Positions 15,415 to 25,064 of a stretch of 64,000 nt of DNA are shown here, piece by piece. Positions within the stretch are counted from its first letter, which is position 1. Every line of letters begins with the position of its first letter. A program made the position numbers and the translations under genes. Source of the stretch: Micropterix aruncella (lineage: Eukaryota; Arthropoda; Insecta; Lepidoptera; Micropterigidae); the NCBI GenBank assembly GCA_944548615.1, contig OX155980.1, positions 58,762,533 to 58,826,532 of the forward strand. The letters run 5' to 3'. The notes beneath the pieces were generated by a model. That model was not told the DNA's origin. It did no database searches and was given only the letters and a program-made list of their open reading frames with translations.

Positions 15415-16265
15415 AGAGAGAGAGATGTTATTTCTCCGAAACTATTCACCCTCTGCATTGGAGGATGTTTTCAAGTTTTGAACTGGGGGATATGGCATCA
15501 ACATCGCCGATGATGTAGTTATCATGGCAGAATCGATGGACGATCTTGGAGACGAGACGATCAATGCTTAGAGACTTCAATACCGTCTCCCAACCTAAAA
15601 ATAAACATACATATGTAGGTAACACAAAATCATGTCGAATGCCCATATCACACGCATAGCGTTACTTGTTGGGAACGATACTATTGAAGCTGTCGACCAA
15701 TATGTTTATTTGGGTCAGATGATCCAACTAGGCAAATTCAACTTCGACTAAGAGTTATGCCGTCGTATTCAACTCGGATGGTCAGCTTTCAGGAAAATAC
15801 CGCAGAACCTTAAGACGAAAGTCTACAAACAGTGGGTATTGCCATTGATGACATACGGCACTGAGACGTGGTCGTTAACTATTGGCCTCAAACACAAGCT
15901 CAAAGTCGCGTAACGAGCCATGGAGAGAGAGCTATGCTTAGAGTTTCACTGCGTGGTAGGATCCGAAATATAGAAATCCGAAGAAGAACCCAGGTCAAAT
16001 AGATAGCTCATAAAATTACCAACTTGAAATTGAAATGGGCAGGCCATATAGCTCGCAGAACCGGCAACCGTTGGAGAAAAAGGTTCTCTAATGGCGACCA
16101 CTAACCGGTATACGCAGCGTGGGACGACCCCCACAAGATGGACCGATGACATTGCCGCGGTCGCAGGAAGTAGGTGGAATGGAGGCGGCTCAAGACCGCT
16201 CGTCATGGCATTCTATGTGAGAGGCCTATCAGCCGGTAGACCTCCAACAGTGGACGTCTACCGGC
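15415..16265 (+). pseudogene. RTE-type LINE reverse transcriptase relic
   Basis: Piecewise translation in shifting frames gives the RTE-type RT C-terminus: DVISPKLFT, then YGINI joined directly to ADDVVIMAES (the residues normally leading into F-ADD are deleted), YVYLGQMIQLGKFNFD, RRIQLGWSAFRKI, LPLMTYGTETWSLT, KWAGHIARRTGNRW and RWTDDIAAVAGSRW. Several frameshifts and stops make it non-functional. The same F-ADD deletion in the partial copy at 30.7 kb shows that decay preceded the segmental duplication. Confidence 0.87.
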
Positions 16266-16275
16266 TGATAGTGAT

Positions 16276-16370
16276 ACCGGCCCGGTGCCATAGTGGTTAG
16301 GTCATCTGACGTTACGTAAGGTTATATTTGCGGTTTCGATTCCCGGCTGTGTCACCAGATTCGGTTGGGG
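16276..16370 (+). mobile_element. tRNA-like SINE head (truncated)
   Basis: Box A-like GTGCCATAGTGGTTAGG and, about 45 bp downstream, box B-like GGTTTCGATTCCCGG. This is the spacing of an RNA polymerase III promoter in a tRNA-derived SINE. There is no paired acceptor stem, so it is not a tRNA gene. It lies directly after the RTE relic and is absent from the duplicate near 30950, within a segment unique to this copy. Confidence 0.6.
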
Positions 16371-16379
16371 TGATATTGA

Positions 16380-16790
16380 CGGAATTGCATTTCAATTCTG
16401 TCGATAGAGTGCAATAACATGACACACAGTTACACACATGTTACCCGCTCACATACATAAAAACATTTCTCATTCATAAACACGCCCATTGCGAAATTTT
16501 ACAAAAAAGAGTAGAAACAAACAAAGAAGCAAAGCAATACGTGTACCGTCAAACAGACATATGTGCACCGTCTGGACTGTGTAGTAAGTTGGTGTCAAAT
16601 TGGCAAGTAATGAAATACAAAAAACATAAACTACAAAATTTCGGATAAGCAAAGAAGGGTTCCTAATACCGAAAGTTGTAATTAATAATAAAACGAATTC
16701 ATATTTTCATTTTGGTGCTATAGCCGTTGATAAACGTTAGTTGTCATATTGACTACAATAACTGTGTTCACAGCGTAATTTCGGTTCAAC
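16380..16790. other. Segmental duplication copy 1, noncoding
   Basis: Aligns to 30955-31385 (anchors: GCATTTCAATTCTGTCGATAG, CATTGCGAAATTTTACAAAA, AAAGAAGGGTT). No coding signal. Confidence 0.75.
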
Positions 16791-17060
16791 AAGGTTCGGT
16801 TCAACAAGTTCAACAACATTTGTGTACCAAATTTTAATTCTCTAAGTCCGATAATTCGAGGATGATATATGACTAGTGCGCCCCCTGGAGAACCGATTTC
16901 AACCAAACTCTTTGAACCCTTGCTATGACCAAATGATGTCTGCATACCAAATTTTATCTCAATCGGATGAAGCGTTTGGGAGGTACAACAGACACACAGA
17001 AGTGCGTTACAAAACTTTTCCTTCTCGCTGAGTGGTCGGCTGTAAAAATAAAGCAAAGTC
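16790..17060 (-). repeat. Dispersed repeat family R-A, copy 3
   Basis: Reverse-oriented member: GTGTACCAAATTTTAA, CGCCCCCTGGAGAACCGATT, CCAAATGATGTCTGCATACC and AATCGGATGAAGCGTTTGGG in order. The duplicate is at 31380-31640. Confidence 0.82.
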
Positions 17061-18240
17061 CTGTGCTCCTTAAATAACGATCTTCTTGACCAAAATAAAG
17101 GTCAAATGAGGACACGATTCTGACCAGACGAATCACCATACTGGATAAAGTATAGGACATAATGATGTATGACCATTCTTTCCTGGCATATAAAACGTCA
17201 TTGCCGACTTTACACTTCTAGCAGTGATATATACACACTGCATCTCTGCACTACATTGACTGCCTTTACGTTCGAAACTTCGTTTTATATTATAACGCCA
17301 CTGTTGTGTAGTGAGATGCGTCCTGCTAATACTTTTAAATTCCACGGTGGTGTGTGACCGCTAATCTACTGTTATGTATTGTATTGTAACAAAGCTTTAA
17401 CAGCATTTAACGAAGCCGCTAAATTGGTTCATGTGGGTTATTGGTACTGATATATCTCCATGGATCTTGTGGGCTTGTCAGCATAATTTTAAGTACGTGT
17501 CACTATTACAATACAGGTTGATGTACATGCTACCATTTAAATATGTATGCAGTACCGTTACCGCGGTGTCGTATGACTATGCAAACGGTGTAATATAATA
17601 ATCCCTTCTTAAAATCCATTAACAGTGTTTCCATGGGAACTTTCCTTGATTGCAGCTACTAACCAACTAATATTTATCCCCTTTTATCGATTACAACGAT
17701 ACTAAAATGACTACTTTTTCCGCACTCGATCGACCGATATTAGCTACTCTCAGACACTCTCAGACATAGAAGTCATAAGCTATTTTCTGTTGTGAGTAAG
17801 CTGACTGCCAGCCGCCAGTAGCAACCTGAAGGGTGCATGGAAGAATTCCGAAAAAGGAAAGTGATTAATACGATAATTTACAATCTCCAAACCACAATCG
17901 TACAAATCATCCAAATTATTTTTAAAATGTTAAATTATCGAAGAACTGAACAATAAGAAATGGATGAATAATATTATGCCTCATTTCTCATTTCTCGAAG
18001 ATTGTGTATGTTTGTATTGTGTATATTGACAGGCAAGAAAATATTTTATGAAGCTATCTTTCGAGTGGCGCTAAAGATGACAAAAATACCCGTACATATC
18101 CCTTCCCAAAAGAGATGAACAGAAATACCATGAAACCGATCGCACGGTGACCATGATTTTTGAATAAATGAGAAATTTTAAGAAAGCAATAATGTTTGGA
18201 AAATAATTACAAAAGTAGTCCCTGATGACTGAAAACAGCT
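17061..18240. other. Segmental duplication copy 1, noncoding
   Basis: Aligns to 31640-32870 with small indels. A GCATATAAAACGTC stretch near 17190 resembles a TATA box and is also in the duplicate, but no transcription unit could be linked to it. No gene recognised. Confidence 0.7.
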
Positions 18241-18259
18241 GCGTTTAGAATGAATCCTG

Positions 18260-18318
18260 ACAACTCGATTCAAAACTCCACGTAGCTCGCTTCACGTGGA
18301 ATTTTGAATCGAGTTGTT
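18260..18318. repeat. Recurrent hairpin (about 23-bp arms)
   Basis: Inverted repeat with arms ACAACTCGATTCAAAA...CCACGT and ACGTGG...TTTTGAATCGAGTTGT around a short loop containing AGCTCGC. The same hairpin occurs at 32887, 38206, 42299, 52231 and 56251, always followed by the CCTATT(A/G)ATT module. Confidence 0.88.
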
Positions 18319-19180
18319 TATTACAGTAGATTGGCGATTATTTGCCTTTTCAGACACTCTACCTATTGATTTTAGCGAAATCCTTTTCATACGTTTTTCT
18401 CTTAAATTGACAAGCAGTTGAAGCAAGGTATAACATAGCTGTTGCCCGCAACTTCGTCTGTGAGCAATTTTACAATCCGTTCTTTAACACTCCGGGACTA
18501 ACTCACTGACTGACCGAGCGATCATACAACTGACTGAAATAGTATAGAAAACTCAGTTGATATTGAAAAAAAATGTGAATGCCATTATTTTATTTTTAAT
18601 GACTAGCTTAAATATAGACCCTTTTAAAAATTTCGAGTTTCAAGATCTAACGTTTTGGGTATCTCCGTACAAGCTTTAATCCGTTTATTTCACCCCTCAA
18701 AGTTTGTTTTCAAAAAAAATGTGAACGTCATTACTTTTCATTTGTATTGAGTAGCTAAAATATAAATTTTGATCTCTGTAGCTTTAGCGGTTTCGACTTT
18801 CCATACTACAGAATTTCACTCCTTTCTCTGATCCCGTATGGGTGCTTCCCTCCACTATCAAAAAAATCCCTGTGCAAAATGTCGAGTTTCAAGATCTAAC
18901 GGTTTGAGTAGGTACCTTCATACAACATTTCTTCCTTATTTCACAACTTGCCCCCAAGGGATGGTTTTGAAAAATCTGTGAATGTCATTATTTTTCATTT
19001 ATAATTAGTAGCTTAAATATTAGGTTGTTGACAGTAGCCCCAGCGGATTCGATATTCCAACAGTATTTCACTCTTATCACCCCTTAGTGGTTGAATTTCC
19101 AAAAACCCCTTCTTCGTGCTCGTCTACATCATAAAAGGACGCCTTGAGCAAGCTTAGTTGACGTTAAAATTGCAGCCAAG
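18319..19180. repeat. Degenerate tandem modules of ~200 bp
   Basis: Three diverged modules each contain a TAGCTTAAATAT-like box, a GTAGC...GCGG(T/A)TTCGA box, an ACAG.ATTTCAC(C/T)C box and a TTTCAAGATCTAAC-like box. The region opens with GTTGCCCGCAACTTCGTCTG, a sequence type I know from widespread lepidopteran repeats. Duplicate at 32950-33910; shortened derivatives occur in the amplicon (37.55-38.06, 41.64-42.15, 57.0-57.56 kb). Confidence 0.7.
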
Positions 19181-19189
19181 CTAAATAAT

Positions 19190-19835
19190 ATATTCTCCAA
19201 CCGAATTCAGTAATCAGTAACTGTAGGTGTATTACAAGTCATTGCGCGGTGTTCAATTTCGTCCCATATTCGTCACATACTCTTTAATATAGTCGATAAG
19301 TATATAGATGCTGATAGTATTAATTGCATATCTTATATTGTTGATGTTTACGCCGTTTACATTGCCGTCTACCGAAAGTGGGAACCTTTGGATTTATGTA
19401 GTGCTTTCTTAAAGTAAAACTGAAAGCAGAGGTGATATAATGCAACCTTGTCCGATTCGGCGCTGATCTAATTTCTGATGGTGCATTGGGGTTAGTAATG
19501 ATACGCAATTCTTGTCATCTATTCCTACTTGTTAAAGAACTTTGACAACTTCTTTTGATATCGAAAGCTTTCTTAAAGTCGATGAAACACATGTAACCCC
19601 AGTACTAGCACCTGGATGGATCATCTGGTTATATGGTTCCGCAATTAATTTTACAATTTAGATTACTATATGTTTTTCAGTGTATTATTCGCTGGAAAAA
19701 ATCAGGACTGGAGACATGACATTGATAGTCCGAAGTTCGTTACATATTTTGGCGTTTATCTTTTTACAGATCGTTACGAAAGTTAATTTCAACCATTCAG
19801 TAGGAATATTACCGGTTATATAAATTTTATTTATG
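19190..19835 (-). pseudogene. Antisense non-LTR RT relic
   Basis: On the minus strand a broken RT is readable: INKIYITGNIPTEWLK, KKINAKICNELRTINVMSPV, a motif-A block around FIDFKKAFD (frame-shifted here, cleaner in the duplicate), QVGIDDKN, GQGCIISPLL and NGVNINNIRYA. These follow the order of RT motifs 0-5 but are broken by stops and shifts, and the second aspartate of the catalytic pair is lost. Non-functional. Confidence 0.8.
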
Positions 19836-20349
19836 GGGTCACCAATCTCCTTCTACGCCCCTCCCCTTCTCCCCCCCCCCTCCCACCAACTTTGGGTATT
19901 ATTCCGATATGTAAAAAGGAAAATATGGCCACCTTTATTGTGTGCGTAGTAAACTTTTTCAAACAAACTATTTTAGAGAACGAAAGTGTAAACTTCGGCT
20001 AAAAAATTACCTACATTTTCAAAAAATCGGTTCTGCCACCTTAAAACTTTCCCAGCAAGCAGCCAAAGACTGATTTAATTTAAATATTATTCTCATAAAT
20101 TAAATCAAAGAGCCGGCAGATGAACCCGCTTGGAGATGAGCCTCTGGCGGCTCAGCGTTAATATTTGATTAAAATGTATTGTGGAATTTAAATATTATTA
20201 GTGTAGCTTACTTATATAAGAGATATTCAAACAGAAATTTCACGAGTTTATTTCGTTCCAACAAGGCCGACATCGGATAGCATTTGGCGACATCGGACAG
20301 TAAATATCATTTAATTAGAGTTTATTTTTTTACTGTGGATTATATATCT
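19836..20349. other. Noncoding part of the repeat unit, with poly-C tract
   Basis: Includes a C-run near 19870, a CTTTCCCAGCAAGCAGCCAA box and the AGCCGGCAGATGAACCCGC box. The same order is found at 34.65-35.2 kb and, inverted or direct, in amplicon copies B, C and F/G. No coding signal. Confidence 0.65.
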
Positions 20350-20645
20350 GTGTATATAATCTGTGTACCAAATTTCAAGTCTCAACGCCAATATTTCGAG
20401 ATTTCTATATAACTTGTGAGCTATCTGGTGGACCGATTTCAACCACAATCTTTTCAGATCCTGCCATGACCAAATGATGCCAGCATACCAAATTTCATCT
20501 CAATCGGATTAAGCTTTTGGGAGCAATCTTGAAGGAATATTTAAGACAGACATACAGATACTGAGACAGACTTCTATCTGGAAATGATCTTAATCGTCTC
20601 AGGGCGGTCAAAATGTATATTAAAGTCTTCATCTCACAATAGGTT
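20350..20645 (-). repeat. Dispersed repeat family R-A, copy 4
   Basis: Reverse-oriented R-A: GTGTACCAAATTTCAAGTCT, GTGGACCGATTTCAACCAC, AAATTTCATCTCAATCGGAT and GTATATTAAAGTCTTCATCT. It is the closest in sequence to the copies at 35.2, 36.6, 40.7 and 58.2 kb. Confidence 0.87.
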
Positions 20646-20754
20646 GGTCACAATAGGTTGTAAAAACTTTCCGTGTGTTTGGTGGTGATCCTGATTGTGG
20701 CAGCGATCGTGTGTGCACCCGATCGGAATCCGTTCGTCCGAGTGTACCTTTTAA

Positions 20755-20985
20755 ATAGGGGGCCACATCTCGGCAAGTGTGGCTTCGCCTTTGTAAGCGC
20801 GCGGCCCGCCCGACAAGCGGCATAACTGTCAAGGTGTCAGTTAGCTGCCATGTCAGCCCCGGCCCTGCTCCTGCCCCGCCGCCTGCCCCCCGCCCCCTTC
20901 ACCCGAGGCCCGGCGCGGTTCACCCAGCCAGCCTGCGCTCCGGCTCCGACTTCGGCTTTGGCCTCCCAGGCGCGAGAATATGCTA
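20755..20985. other. GC-rich island
   Basis: A sharply GC-rich block (many CCGCC, GGCCC and CCTGC runs) in an AT-rich setting, partly preserved at 35570-35705 in the duplicate. Both strands have short open frames, as expected of GC-rich DNA, with no recognisable product. It could be a captured exon or CpG-rich promoter; nothing decides this. Confidence 0.55.
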
Positions 20986-21174
20986 GATCCGTTATTATAA
21001 TAACCCCTTGTTATTACATTGCAATGCACCGTTAACCGACTACCTACCTATGTCGAAAAATCCCCTACCTATCCCCTTCTAATCCCATTAATAAAATACA
21101 AGATAATAGGAAATTTCTTTAACATACGCAAATATTTAAAAAGCTTATATTAGTATTATTTTTATTTTACATCT

Positions 21175-21273
21175 ATGTGTTTTTTATAACTATTATACAT
21201 ATGAAAACCAATGAGACTCTTTGCTTTTAGATTGTTCGCTCAAGCACATGCATTTCTTAGTGGGGCGCAACAT
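21175..21273 (-). repeat. Amplicon spacer S, left piece (split by a transposon)
   Basis: Matches the reverse-oriented spacer S of the amplicon (TCTATGTGTTTTTT, GAAAACCAATG, GTTCGCTCAAG, CATGCATTTCTTAGT). The spacer resumes at about 23700 after the intervening transposon. Confidence 0.8.
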
Positions 21274-23700
21274 ACAAGTATTTGCCAAATCTGGGCGGAC
21301 ATAAGTCCCGAAATCTAAATTGCAATAATGACCCTAAAAACCAGTTTCAGCTAGAGAAAACAAACCAACCAACAATGAATGTCCAGGCCCATTCCCCTCG
21401 CTTCTGTGCCCGCCGCGTGCGTAGCGTTAGTCGGAATTCGATCGTTTCACCTCGTGCACGTATTTGTTCTCGGCGCTCAGAAAAATAATCAATTTTGAAG
21501 TGTTTTTTTTTATATTTTCGAGTTCATATTGCAATTTGAAAGTCTGATAAAGCATGTAAGAGTTTTAATAACTGTTTTCAAAGAGTAACGATAAACTAAC
21601 AACTATGAATTTCCTTAAACGAATAAAAATCAGTCATTATTTTGCTCTGATTTTGATACACTTTGTTTTTAGCTAAGGTTTTTGGTTTGTGATCCAGATA
21701 TATCGGGCTATGATTTTTATTTCGATTTATCCTACGCACAATTTCCTTTTAAATACCAATATAAACATATCCGGATACTTCCGGATAGATGACTTTTTTT
21801 ACCTAAACAAGATGTTAATCAATAAAATGTAAATATGTATTTTTTTCAAAGTTACTTCTACATAGTCTATGCTTGTTTAAGGCTCACAAGGTGCGTCAGG
21901 AGTAAGGATTGTGATCCGACAATATTTATACGACCTCACAAAAAAACAAGATTTTCCTAATTTGGATTTTTTGAAAGACCGACTACTGTTAGACAAGCCT
22001 TACCACGAAGAGCAAATTGTTGGCTTGAAACGTAATTTTGCTCGTTTCAAATCAGAAATTAAACAGAGATAGATCAAAGCTCATAACAAAGAAGATGTTT
22101 TTCTGAAATCAAATAAATCATGGCTGGAAGAAATTTATGAAATCCGTGTTGCTGAAACTACACAAAACCGGCCTGGTCGACCATCAAAATCCTTTAAAGA
22201 GGTTTGTGACAGGAGCAAAATTCGAAAGACGGCAAAGCTCCGTTCTGCTTTTGAAAAGATGTAATTGCACTGCGCTAGTGCAGTTGGGAAAATCGGGTAA
22301 AAGAGATGCTTTTAAAGTCCTCAATGTTTTCCAAAACGAGAATCTAAATACAAAAAAAAAGTATTCAAGAACTCTGGTGTCACAGTTTAAACAAAAACAA
22401 ATACGGTAGTGGGTCAGATGGCCACATTTTTCAAAGATGCTTTGCGCCTTTGCAATTAGTTTATGGAGATAACAAAAATGTCTGTAAAAAAACCATACGC
22501 CCTCCTCACCACGATTCTGTCACATAATGAGATTTAGATTTGTAAAAGAACCTCATTGATGTCACTGAAGAAGAAATAAAATATGTTAAAGAAGCAATAA
22601 CCTCTCTAGTACTAACTGTAATAGACATACACGGGAACTAAATCTACGAGCAGGTGCTATATTAGCGGAGCAACCTCAAAAGAATTTAACAAGTTAGATT
22701 TCACAAGAGACGTCAATTTCGAGGCGGTTGAATTTGGCATATCAGTTTTACATGCTTGAATTCGTATATTAGAGGCAATCATTCATATGACATACAAATT
22801 ACCAGCGAAGAAACACAGAGAAATGAAGACCAAAGAAGAAGAAGACCTAGAAGACGATTTTTTGAGAGTCCTAGCTTAGCTGCTGAAATCACGGTGATAG
22901 ATTATGAGCCTACCGACTATACAAACTAAAAGTCATATTGGAAGCAATTTTAAGTGGGCACAAAATTGATACATTGAAATATCAAGAATACGCCTCAGAA
23001 ACTGCTCGTCTGTATGTAAGCAAATATGGCTGGCATGTTGGATTGGAGTAATCCTTCAGATAGGATTGGAGTAATCCTTCATAAATTCCAGCACATAGGA
23101 TTGGAATAATCCTTCATGAATTGCTGGTACATAGTGCTGTAATAATAGAAAAAAAAAACTACTGCCAATAGGACAACTTTTTTAAGAGGCAGCTAAGAAA
23201 ATAAACATTTAAGGTCATAATGGCATGGTTTCGCCAGAAAATTCTCAAGAGAAAGCCGCAACCAAGATGTCTTTAGCCAAGCTATATAGTCTTATTCTTA
23301 GTTCCGATCCTTTGCTAAACAGCATACGAGGAGTTATAAAAAGATAGACTAACACTTTTCTGCCTGAATTCCTGACCATGTTAGTTTCCGCGGAGCCAAA
23401 TATAACCGAAACTTCGTCAGAAAGTGATAATGAAGATTGAAGGTATAAACTATTATTTGTTTTTGTTATTATTGTATAACCTACATAATAAATAGCAGAA
23501 GTAAAGAAATGTTTTTAAATGTCATTAACATGTCTTAAAATTAACATAAAAATATAAAAAATATATATTTTAATTTTTGTATGAAAATATCTAAAGTATA
23601 TAATAAATAATGTGTTAACATGTTTGTCATTCTATTTGGGATAGTTAGATTCTAATTAGACAGAAAAATAATGTAGTCCGCCCAGACTTTGCAAATACCC
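21274..23700 (+). mobile_element. TIR DNA transposon relic, ~2.4 kb
   Basis: Imperfect terminal inverted repeats: left CAAGTATTTGCCAAATCTGG then GCGGAC; right, reversed, CAAGGGTATTTGCAAAGTCT then GGGCGGAC. It splits spacer S, which is continuous in other amplicon copies. About 80 bp of S present elsewhere is missing at the junction, so clean target duplications cannot be read. Flanks are GGGCG on the left and CGGCG on the right, not identical. The superfamily is not assigned. Confidence 0.78.
21930..23440 (+). pseudogene. Transposase-like relic of the TIR transposon
   Basis: One frame is readable from about 21936 with a single nonsense codon to PGRPSKSFKEVCDRSKIRK (near 22170-22230), ending at a stop after SAFEKM. 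Further pieces in other frames are LDFTRDVNFEAVEFGISVLH (about 22697-22757), IRILEAIIHMTYKLPAK, KKLLPIGQL, ENSQEKAATKMSLAKLY and an acidic end SESDNED before a stop near 23438. The GRPSxSF..RSKxRKT box, EFGIS-LHA-IR box and LLPIGQL box co-occur in a family of large, uncharacterised invertebrate transposon proteins. The frame is heavily broken, so this copy is dead. Confidence 0.65.
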
Positions 23701-24365
23701 TTGTGTGCGGCGTACTAAAAGACATTTGTAAAGAACGCCAAAAAGAGCTTCAAAGAGATACTATTATTTACAAGCTTATTTACTTTGCAATGTTTGTCAG
23801 TATGCTTAGGTCAAATTTTAGAAGCTGGATTAGAACTACTTAGAACTCATAGAATTTGAACGCAAAGACGCGAAATTTTGTATAATCATTCAATTATGAT
23901 AACCTCAGGAACGAACAGACTTAGAAACAAGTCTAGTGAAAACTAAAAAAATAATTATTCAATTAGAGTAGAACTCCAATTATCCGAACTCCGACTATCT
24001 GAATAGCTGATTATACGAAATTAAAACGGAAAAAGGCAGGAAACGGACTGATTGCTAATTCAGAATTGTTGGAAAATGTAATAACCAGTTTAAATCTAAT
24101 TTTTTTAACGTCAAATGTCACAATCTTGTTGCAGTCTGTTTAAAAAAACATTAACGGTCCTATTCGTCTCATTGGGGGTTAAAATACTTTTCTTCTTCGT
24201 CGGTTAGTAGGCCGGGTAAGTAATTTCAACACTGGCAATGAACAAAACGACCCAAAGACAACTTTGAGAAAGTGACAGCTGTCAAGAAATCATATTTCTT
24301 CGCGACTTCACCTCAGTGTAGTTGCGATTATTTGACTTTAAATCAGTCAATTACTTCAGACTAAG
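23700..24365 (+). promoter_or_regulatory. Zinc-finger copy A: spacer remainder and conserved upstream region
   Basis: After the last part of spacer S (to about 23835) comes the upstream block shared by all zinc-finger copies. It has a CCAATTATCCGAACTCCGAC stretch resembling a pogo/Tigger-like terminal repeat, a CGTCGG...GGCCGGGTAAGTAA segment containing a good splice-donor sequence (GT at 24216), the palindromic E-box GACAGCTGTC (24274-24283), and ACTTCAGACTAAG just before the ATG, which could be an acceptor for a 5'-UTR intron. Promoter and intron are inference. Confidence 0.45.
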
Positions 24366-25064
24366 ATGAGTGATCCAATTGTGGACGATTATAGTAACGT
24401 TACCGTCAAGATTGAGGAAAATGTCGTCATCAAAGAAGAGGTCGACGATTCTAACGATTCAGATATGAATACACCTCGGAGCGACTTCATATCAGACAAC
24501 CGAGGTAACGTAGTCGAATTCTACGAAGGTGAATATCGTTACATTAAGCCAGAACCAATCGATAGTGGACCCTCTGGGAGCAGTAATAATGGTGAAAGCC
24601 GATTTAATATTGGATGTGTCAAATCGTATGATTGTCTGCAGTGCGATCGGAAGTTCTCTTTAAAGGCTAATTTAAATCGACATATGAATAGCGTTCATCA
24701 TACACTGAAGAAATACTCATGTGGGGAATGTAACAGTACTTTTACGCAGAAAGTGAATTTGAAAGGACATATAGAGGACGTTCACATGAAATTGAAGAAA
24801 TACTTATGTGAGGAATGCGGACGCGCTTTTACAAGGAAATTTATTTTAAAAGGACATGTAGACGTAGTTCACAGAGAATTGAACAAATACTCATGTGAGG
24901 AATGCGATCGCGATTTTGCAAGGCAAATTGATTTGAAAGTACATTTAGACGCAGTTCACAGGAAATTGAAGAAATACTCATGTGGAGAATGCTACCGTAA
25001 TTTTGCACAGAAATGGACTTTGAAGAGACACATATTTGTAGTTCACATGAAATTGAACAAATAA
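24366..25064 (+). CDS. C2H2 zinc-finger protein, copy A (five fingers)
   Basis: 232 residues. The N-terminal ~83 residues are acidic and carry three SUMO-type motifs: VKIE (14-17), IKEE (22-25) and IKPE (60-63). Five C2H2 fingers follow at 90-111, 119-140, 148-169, 177-198 and 206-227, all C-x2-C-x12-H-x4-H, with HxKLKKY-type linkers instead of TGEKPY and a strict 29-residue period. Expected role: nuclear, sequence-specific DNA-binding regulator, perhaps sumoylated; no target can be inferred. ATG is preceded by the leader conserved in all copies. This copy has the most intact fingers and lies outside the main amplicon, so it may be nearest the ancestor. The stop follows KLNK and in-frame finger remnants continue beyond it. 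Confidence 0.83.
   Translation: MSDPIVDDYSNVTVKIEENVVIKEEVDDSNDSDMNTPRSDFISDNRGNVVEFYEGEYRYIKPEPIDSGPSGSSNNGESRFNIGCVKSYDCLQCDRKFSLKANLNRHMNSVHHTLKKYSCGECNSTFTQKVNLKGHIEDVHMKLKKYLCEECGRAFTRKFILKGHVDVVHRELNKYSCEECDRDFARQIDLKVHLDAVHRKLKKYSCGECYRNFAQKWTLKRHIFVVHMKLNK

Noticed and set aside
16276..16370. Functional tRNA gene
   Set aside because: Box A and B are present, but acceptor and anticodon stems cannot be paired; better explained as a SINE head.
21268..23710. Transib-type transposon with CGGCG target duplication
   Set aside because: Flanks are GGGCG and CGGCG, not identical; the ends do not begin CACWATG, and the junction also lacks ~80 bp of spacer present elsewhere. Superfamily left open.
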